A stretch of 9,303 bases of DNA, taken from UMGS1933 sp045593405 (GTDB taxonomy: Bacteria; Bacillota; Clostridia; TANB77; CAG-508). The position numbers and the translations under genes were made by a program. The first letter of the stretch is position 1. Every line of letters begins with the position of its first letter. Positions 5,813 through 9,303 of this stretch are shown here, one piece after another. The notes below the pieces were generated by a model. It was not told the origin of the DNA, did no database searches, and saw nothing but the letters and a program-made list of their open reading frames with translations. The DNA is taken from NCBI GenBank assembly GCA_045593405.1, contig JAZNWN010000013.1:1-9303 (forward strand), in the 5' to 3' direction.

Positions 5813-6605
5813 ATAAAACATTAAATATTTTACTAGGCATATCTCGAGGAGCAACTGTTAAACTAATATTATCTAGTGGGCAGTTTGCATTTTTTAGCTT
5901 CTCTAAAGCTGTTTGATAAGCAATTTCTGGAACATTATTTTCTTTACTTAAATGTATTAATAAAACATCCTTAAGTCCATAATCAACTAGTTTTGAAATA
6001 GTTTCACTAGCCTCATTATTTGATAAATGCCCCTGATTACTTAAAATTCTCTTTTTTAGATTATAAGGATATGAAGATAATTTTAAGATATTTGGTTCAT
6101 AATTAGACTCAAGCATTAGGAAGGAGCTATCTTTTAAATTATTAAAGACAGTGTCATCAATATATCCTAAATCAGTTACAATACTTATTTTAGAATTATT
6201 ATTATAAATATTAAAACCACAAGGTTCAGCCGCATCGTGAGGCGTAGAAAATGGAAAAATTCTCAAGTCCTTAAAATCAAAACTTTTATTGACAGTAAAA
6301 ACTTTTTTATTTTCAATAGATATTTTATTTTCTTTTTCATTAATAACATTCCAAGTGCCTCCAGTTGCAAAAACAGGAAGGTTGTATTTTGAAGAAATTA
6401 ACCCTAAACTTTTTGTATGGTCTATGTGTTCATGAGTAACAAAAATAGCGTCAATATCAGACAAACATAAATTAAAACCATTTTTTAATGCAGTCTCTAT
6501 TTTCTTACAACTTACACCTGCATCTATTAAAATTTTTGTATTTTCACTTTGTACAAAAAAGCTATTTCCAGAACTTCCACTGTATAAGCTACAACATTTT
6601 AACAT
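5811..6605 (-). CDS. walJ: MBL-fold metallohydrolase, WalJ/YycJ family
   Basis: A 264-residue metallo-beta-lactamase-fold hydrolase, equal to the usual length of YycJ. The family is a two-metal phosphodiesterase/nuclease type; in Bacillus it belongs to the walRK cluster and has been linked to cell division and DNA repair, but its substrate is not settled. Visible: the family start LYSGSSGNSFFV (7-18), metal motif HEHIDH (58-63), H123 in STPHDAAEP, D145 in VTDLG, LESNY (165-169), GHLSN (192-196) and H218. It is the last gene of an operon with murA: its start lies six bases after the frame-restored murA stop, with AAAGGA (6615-6620) inside the end of murA. R254 is a CGA codon. Confidence 0.88.
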   Translation of the reverse strand: MLKCCSLYSGSSGNSFFVQSENTKILIDAGVSCKKIETALKNGFNLCLSDIDAIFVTHEHIDHTKSLGLISSKYNLPVFATGGTWNVINEKENKISIENKKVFTVNKSFDFKDLRIFPFSTPHDAAEPCGFNIYNNNSKISIVTDLGYIDDTVFNNLKDSSFLMLESNYEPNILKLSSYPYNLKKRILSNQGHLSNNEASETISKLVDYGLKDVLLIHLSKENNVPEIAYQTALEKLKNANCPLDNISLTVAPRDMPSKIFNVL

Positions 6606-6611
6606 TTGTAA

Positions 6612-7878
6612 TCATCCTTTATTTTTTATTCTTTGTATTTTAGCTCCTAGCTTTAAGAATTTTTCTTCAATATTTTCATAACCTCTATCTATATAATGTA
6701 TATTATAGACTTCAGTTATTCCGAGAAGCTGCAATTCCAGCTATAATTAAAGCTGCTCCGGCTCTTAAATCAGAAGAAAAAACATTAGCACCATGTAATT
6801 TCTCTACACCTTCAAAAACAGCAGATTTTCCTTGTGCTGTAATTTTAGCCCCCATTTTATTTAATTCAGCAGTGTATTGAAAGCGTGAATCCCAGATACT
6901 TTCATTTATAATACTTGTACCCTCAGATAAAGCTAAAACTACTCCCATTTGAGCCTGAAGATCTGTAGGGAATCCAGGGTATGGCAAAGTTGTAATAGAG
7001 GTTTTTGAAGTTTTTTTATCATACCAAACGTGAATAGTATCATTATTGCATTCTACATTGCCACCAATTTCTATAATTTTAGAAGTTAAACAATCTAAAT
7101 GTTCTGGAATACAATTTTTTAAAACAATATCTCCTTTGCTAGCAATTGCTGCAAGCATAAATGTACCTGCTTCTATTTGGTCTGGTACAACAGAATATGT
7201 AATATTATTTTTTAATGATTTAACTCCGTTTATTTTTATAGTATCTGTTCCGGCTCCAATAATATTTGCACCTGCTGAGTTTAAGAAGTTTGCTACATCA
7301 ACAATATGTGGTTCTTTTGCTGCATTTTCTATAATGGTAGTACCTTTTGCAAAAATACTTGCAAGCATAACATTAATAGTTGCACCAACGGAAACAATAT
7401 CTAAATAAACAGTAGTACCAACTAATTTTTCTGCCTTAGCAATAACTTTACCTTGTAATAAATCAACAGTTGCGCCTAAACATTCGAAGCCTTTGATATG
7501 TTGGTCAATTGGACGAGGCCCTAGATTGCATCCACCTGGAAGGCCAACCTCGATTTTTTTGCTTCTACTAAGCATAGCACCTATTAAATAATAAGATGCT
7601 CTAAATTGACTAGTTAAGTCTATAGGGGCAACAGTACTAATTATATTAGTATTATCGATTGTTACACTGTTTTTACTATTCCATTTAATTTTTGAACCTA
7701 GTTTTTCTAATATTTCACAAGAAATTTTTATATCAGAAATATGAGGTAAATTATTAATAGTACAAATACCTTTAATAAGTAATGTGGCAGGCAAAAGTGC
7801 TACTGCAGAATTTTTTGCTCCGATTATTTCAACTTCACCTTTTAAAGGTGTTCCTCCATTTATTACTAATTTTTCCAT
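6612..7878 (-). CDS. murA: UDP-N-acetylglucosamine 1-carboxyvinyltransferase, needs one +1 frameshift
   Basis: Catalyses the first committed step of peptidoglycan synthesis, joining phosphoenolpyruvate to UDP-GlcNAc. The start is ATG 7878 (GGAGG at 7888-7884), giving MEKLVINGG; the in-frame upstream extension to 7971 has no family match. Visible: IIGAKN with K22 and N23, active-site C117 in PGGCNLGPRP (fosfomycin-sensitive type), YPGFPTDLQAQ with the catalytic Asp, and DLRAGAALIIAG near the end. Unshifted reading stops at 6712-6714 after A-A-S-R-N-N (388 residues). Skipping the base at 6723 gives A-A-S-G-I-T-E-V-Y and then HYIDRGYENIEEK, the normal MurA C-terminus, for 421 residues. The restored stop at 6612-6614 lies six bases before walJ, a normal operon gap. 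murA is usually essential (though some Firmicutes have two copies), so it is unlikely to be a pseudogene. Confidence 0.88.
6720..6723 (-). other. In-frame CGG(A) +1 frameshift site 4 (murA)
   Basis: On the minus strand the codons run GCA GCT TCT, then the C opposite 6723, then GGA ATA ACT GAA. Skipping it gives A-A-S-G-I-T-E. The unshifted frame stops at TGA three codons after the CGG. The heptamer TCTCGGA is the same as in spmB. Confidence 0.8.
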
Positions 7879-7907
7879 TATTGCCTCCAGTATGCTAACA
7901 TAAAATA

Positions 7908-7961
7908 TAGAGTGTAAAAAATACACTCTATTCATTGAATATAAGAAATTTTTATATTCAA
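7908..7961 (-). promoter_or_regulatory. Two tandem hairpins in the murA upstream region
   Basis: A perfect 9-bp stem TAGAGTGTA (7908-7916) with TACACTCTA (7922-7930), and a perfect 10-bp stem TTGAATATAA (7935-7944) with TTATATTCAA (7952-7961). They lie 30-83 bases before the murA start. Neither has a T run long enough for a standard terminator. They may be protein-binding palindromes or leader-RNA structures, or may end the spoIIR transcript. Confidence 0.4.
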
Positions 7962-8006
7962 TAAATACCATAGTGAACAGTAAATTGTTTTGTGATTTTC
8001 GTACAC

Positions 8007-8071
8007 GAATAATTTACGTGGACTGAAATCTATATTTTAAAATAAAAAATTAAATCAGCCCACGATTATTC
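8007..8071 (-). terminator. Inverted repeat just after spoIIR, possible terminator
   Basis: GAATAAT-TTA-CGTGGACTGA (8007-8026) pairs with TCAGCCCACGATTATTC (8055-8071), with one three-base bulge and one mismatch, around a 28-base AT-only loop. It begins one base after the spoIIR stop. The long loop and lack of a T run make a simple terminator doubtful; it may be an old repeat or a regulatory structure. Confidence 0.35.
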
Positions 8072-8072
8072 T

Positions 8073-8708
8073 TTACATAAATATACCATTAAATTTAAAG
8101 TTTTGCAATACTTCTACAATTTTAAATTTAATCTTGCTTTCATTTTCTGTTCCTGATATTAAGTGGTATTCTTCATTAGATAATTCTGACTCTAAAATTT
8201 CTTTAGAATCATTTGGTACTATACCCGAAGAAACATCTATAAAGCATAAAGGAGGAAACATTACACACCACCAATTTTGGCCTTCAGCATTTCCAATTTT
8301 TATTTTTAAAGCATCATAATAGCCAGGGGGAAAATTAATATCTCCATATGTTTTAGTTGGAAATTCGAAATTGCCGATTTCAACTGAAATTTCGTAATCG
8401 AAGCCATTTTCATAAACAGTATCTTGAGCGATTTTTTTAAAGCCTTCCAAATGACTAGAAACAATTTCCATTATTTTTACTTTATCTGTTATGCCAGATG
8501 TTATGGAATTCATATATTCTAAAACACTATCACGTACAATATATTTTAAATTTTGGTCTTCTGTAGAATTACTATTTGCAATAACGTGTAGTCTAAAAAC
8601 AGAATCTGCTATATTTGTACATATAGCATTTGTATATGAAATTGCAGAAATTGTGATATATATAAATAATAAAAAAAATAATATTGTAAATCTTTTAAAA
8701 TTTTTCAT
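8073..8708 (-). CDS. spoIIR: Stage II sporulation protein R
   Basis: A 211-residue secreted signalling protein. In Bacillus it is made in the forespore under sigma-F, exported to the space between the two membranes, and triggers SpoIIGA to cleave pro-sigma-E, turning on the mother-cell programme. Visible: a signal peptide or membrane segment at 7-28, the family motif RLHVIANSNSTEDQNLK (39-55), FPTKTYGDINFPPGYY (116-131) and the very conserved GQNWWCVMFPPLCF (143-156). GGAGGG (8717-8712) lies three bases before the ATG, somewhat close. I could not find a clear sigma-F promoter upstream (8709-8850). In-frame Arg codons include CGT (R59). Divergent from the gene at 8908. Confidence 0.93.
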   Translation of the reverse strand: MKNFKRFTILFFLLFIYITISAISYTNAICTNIADSVFRLHVIANSNSTEDQNLKYIVRDSVLEYMNSITSGITDKVKIMEIVSSHLEGFKKIAQDTVYENGFDYEISVEIGNFEFPTKTYGDINFPPGYYDALKIKIGNAEGQNWWCVMFPPLCFIDVSSGIVPNDSKEILESELSNEEYHLISGTENESKIKFKIVEVLQNFKFNGIFM

Positions 8709-8847
8709 AAACCCTCCATATAAATTAATTATTTGTAAAAATGTAAAAAATATACATTGAATTTTTCATGAATATTATAAAGAAAATTTAATGTCTTATT
8801 TTTGTAACATTTTCGTCATATTGTCGAAATAAAGAGGACGATTTTAG

Positions 8848-8876
8848 TTGACTAACAGAAAAATAAATGGTAAAAT
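8848..8876 (+). promoter_or_regulatory. Sigma-A-type promoter for the gene at 8908
   Basis: TTGACT (8848-8853), a 17-base spacer and TAAAAT (8871-8876), 31 bases before the ATG. The -10 box is covered by the palindrome listed next. Confidence 0.7.
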
Positions 8877-8882
8877 TTACCA
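8868..8882. promoter_or_regulatory. Perfect palindrome over the -10 box, possible operator
   Basis: TGGTAAA-A-TTTACCA is a 7-1-7 perfect inverted repeat centred on the -10 element. A dimeric repressor bound here would block the promoter. The repressor is unknown. Confidence 0.45.
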
Positions 8883-8907
8883 GTAAAAACTTAGGGAGGT
8901 TTGAATA

Positions 8908-9303
8908 ATGGGGGATATAAAAATAAAAAAGGTATGTGGATTTAATATTAGTAGCATACACTTTTCAATGATGATTCTTCCTTATATCAAAAAAGAATTA
9001 GAGACACAAAAAGAAGTTATAACTATTTTAGAAGGAAACTTAGAGAAAAATATAGACCAAATTTTATCAAAAATAAAAATAACTGATGGGGAAAAAGAAA
9101 AAATATTAAATATAAATTGGAAGGAAACAGATATAAAAGAATCGGCAATTAAAAAATTTATAAGACAAAAATTAATAGAAAAAGGGAAATTAGATGTTAT
9201 AGTATATGGAAGTGAAAAGTATATTAATTATGCAAATGAAATAATTAATAAAATAATAAACAAACATATAAAAAATTATGAGGAAAAAAATATTAAAATA
9301 ATA
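8908..9303 (+). CDS. Unrecognised protein, 5' part only (132 codons in window)
   Basis: Open from ATG 8908 to the window edge, with AGGGAGGT (8893-8900) seven bases upstream and a good promoter. The product is Lys/Ile/Glu-rich, has no signal peptide or membrane segment, and starts MGDIKIKKVCGFNISSIHFS. A pattern of hydrophobic strand - charged helix - strand (ILPYIKKELETQKEVITILE at 23-42, later LDVIVYGSEKYINYANEI) suggests an alpha/beta fold, loosely like MEDS or YtxC-type sporulation proteins, but I cannot assign it. The position next to spoIIR would suit a sporulation role. No in-frame CGG is seen in this part. Confidence 0.8.
   Translation, partial: MGDIKIKKVCGFNISSIHFSMMILPYIKKELETQKEVITILEGNLEKNIDQILSKIKITDGEKEKILNINWKETDIKESAIKKFIRQKLIEKGKLDVIVYGSEKYINYANEIINKIINKHIKNYEEKNIKII

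Noticed and set aside
135..6723. CGG reassigned to another amino acid (as reported for CGG in a few bacteria)
   Set aside because: A simple reassignment would keep the reading frame open. Here the frame after each CGG is wrong and reaches a stop, while the +1 frame carries the conserved sequence.
135..6723. A -2 shift at the same sites
   Set aside because: It would also restore the frame, but it would add a residue at each junction. The joins with one skipped C match the families without gaps (PIS-GSAS in SpmB, A-GGG-VKG in patatin).
111..6723. Random sequencing errors or ordinary pseudogenes
   Set aside because: Random errors or decay would give mixed insertions, deletions and stops, mostly in A/T runs. 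Here all four are the same C before GGN, in frame, with no other lesion in any gene. A systematic artefact cannot be fully excluded without reads.
7046..7408. 120-codon ORF on the plus strand within murA
   Set aside because: It is the shadow of a well-supported gene on the other strand, with no ribosome binding site or recognisable family.
7879..7971. A 31-residue N-terminal extension of MurA
   Set aside because: The region has no family match and contains two palindromes. The ATG at 7878 has a good GGAGG and gives the standard start.
1..9303. CRISPR arrays, tRNA or rRNA genes, and transposase genes
   Set aside because: No regularly spaced direct repeats, no tRNA-like cloverleaf ends, and no transposase motifs were seen. 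The only repeats are the three palindromic elements.

Overview
The window is very AT-rich DNA from a spore-forming, low-GC Gram-positive bacterium, most likely a member of the Clostridia. Three things support this. Four genes are tied to endospores or are typical of spore formers: a GerMN-domain lipoprotein-like protein, spmA, spmB and spoIIR. The order trmN6 - rsmI - (convergent) abrB matches the yabB-yabC-abrB neighbourhood of Bacillus subtilis. Shine-Dalgarno sequences are strong (AGGAGG, GGGAGG) and codon use is strongly A/T-biased. I cannot name the genus.

Layout. 111-970 (+) is a patatin-like phospholipase that is open only if two +1 frameshifts are allowed. 1046-1606 (+) is a membrane-anchored GerMN protein followed by a good terminator. 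1607-1961 holds that terminator, a doubtful small reverse ORF and a 76-bp palindromic repeat. 1962-2702 and 2798-3622 (+) are the RNA methyltransferases TrmN6 and RsmI, separated by a second copy of the repeat. They converge on an AbrB-family regulator (3647-3898, -) through a shared palindromic terminator. 4067-5177 (+) is the spmA-spmB pair; spmB needs one +1 shift. 5178-5776 has no clear protein gene, but it has two good sigma-A-type promoters, a possible small RNA, a possible ten-codon ORF and a third repeat copy. 5811-7878 (-) is a murA-walJ operon; murA needs one +1 shift near its 3' end. 8073-8708 (-) is spoIIR. A divergent, unrecognised gene starts at 8908 (+) behind a promoter with a palindrome over its -10 box, and runs off the window.

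Main observation. Three conserved genes (patatin family, spmB, murA) are interrupted by four single-base frameshifts, all of one kind: an extra C directly before a glycine codon GGA or GGG, which creates an in-frame CGG. Skipping that C restores the family sequence exactly, each time at a conserved glycine. Reading by eye, these four are the only in-frame CGG codons in the window. CGG occurs about 14 more times inside genes, always across a codon boundary and never with a frameshift, while CGA, CGC, CGT, AGA and AGG are used as ordinary arginine codons. The pattern suggests that CGG is not a normal sense codon in this organism and that ribosomes move +1 there (or read CGGN as a four-base glycine codon) as a general decoding rule, including in the essential gene murA. 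A systematic sequencing or assembly artefact is the main alternative.
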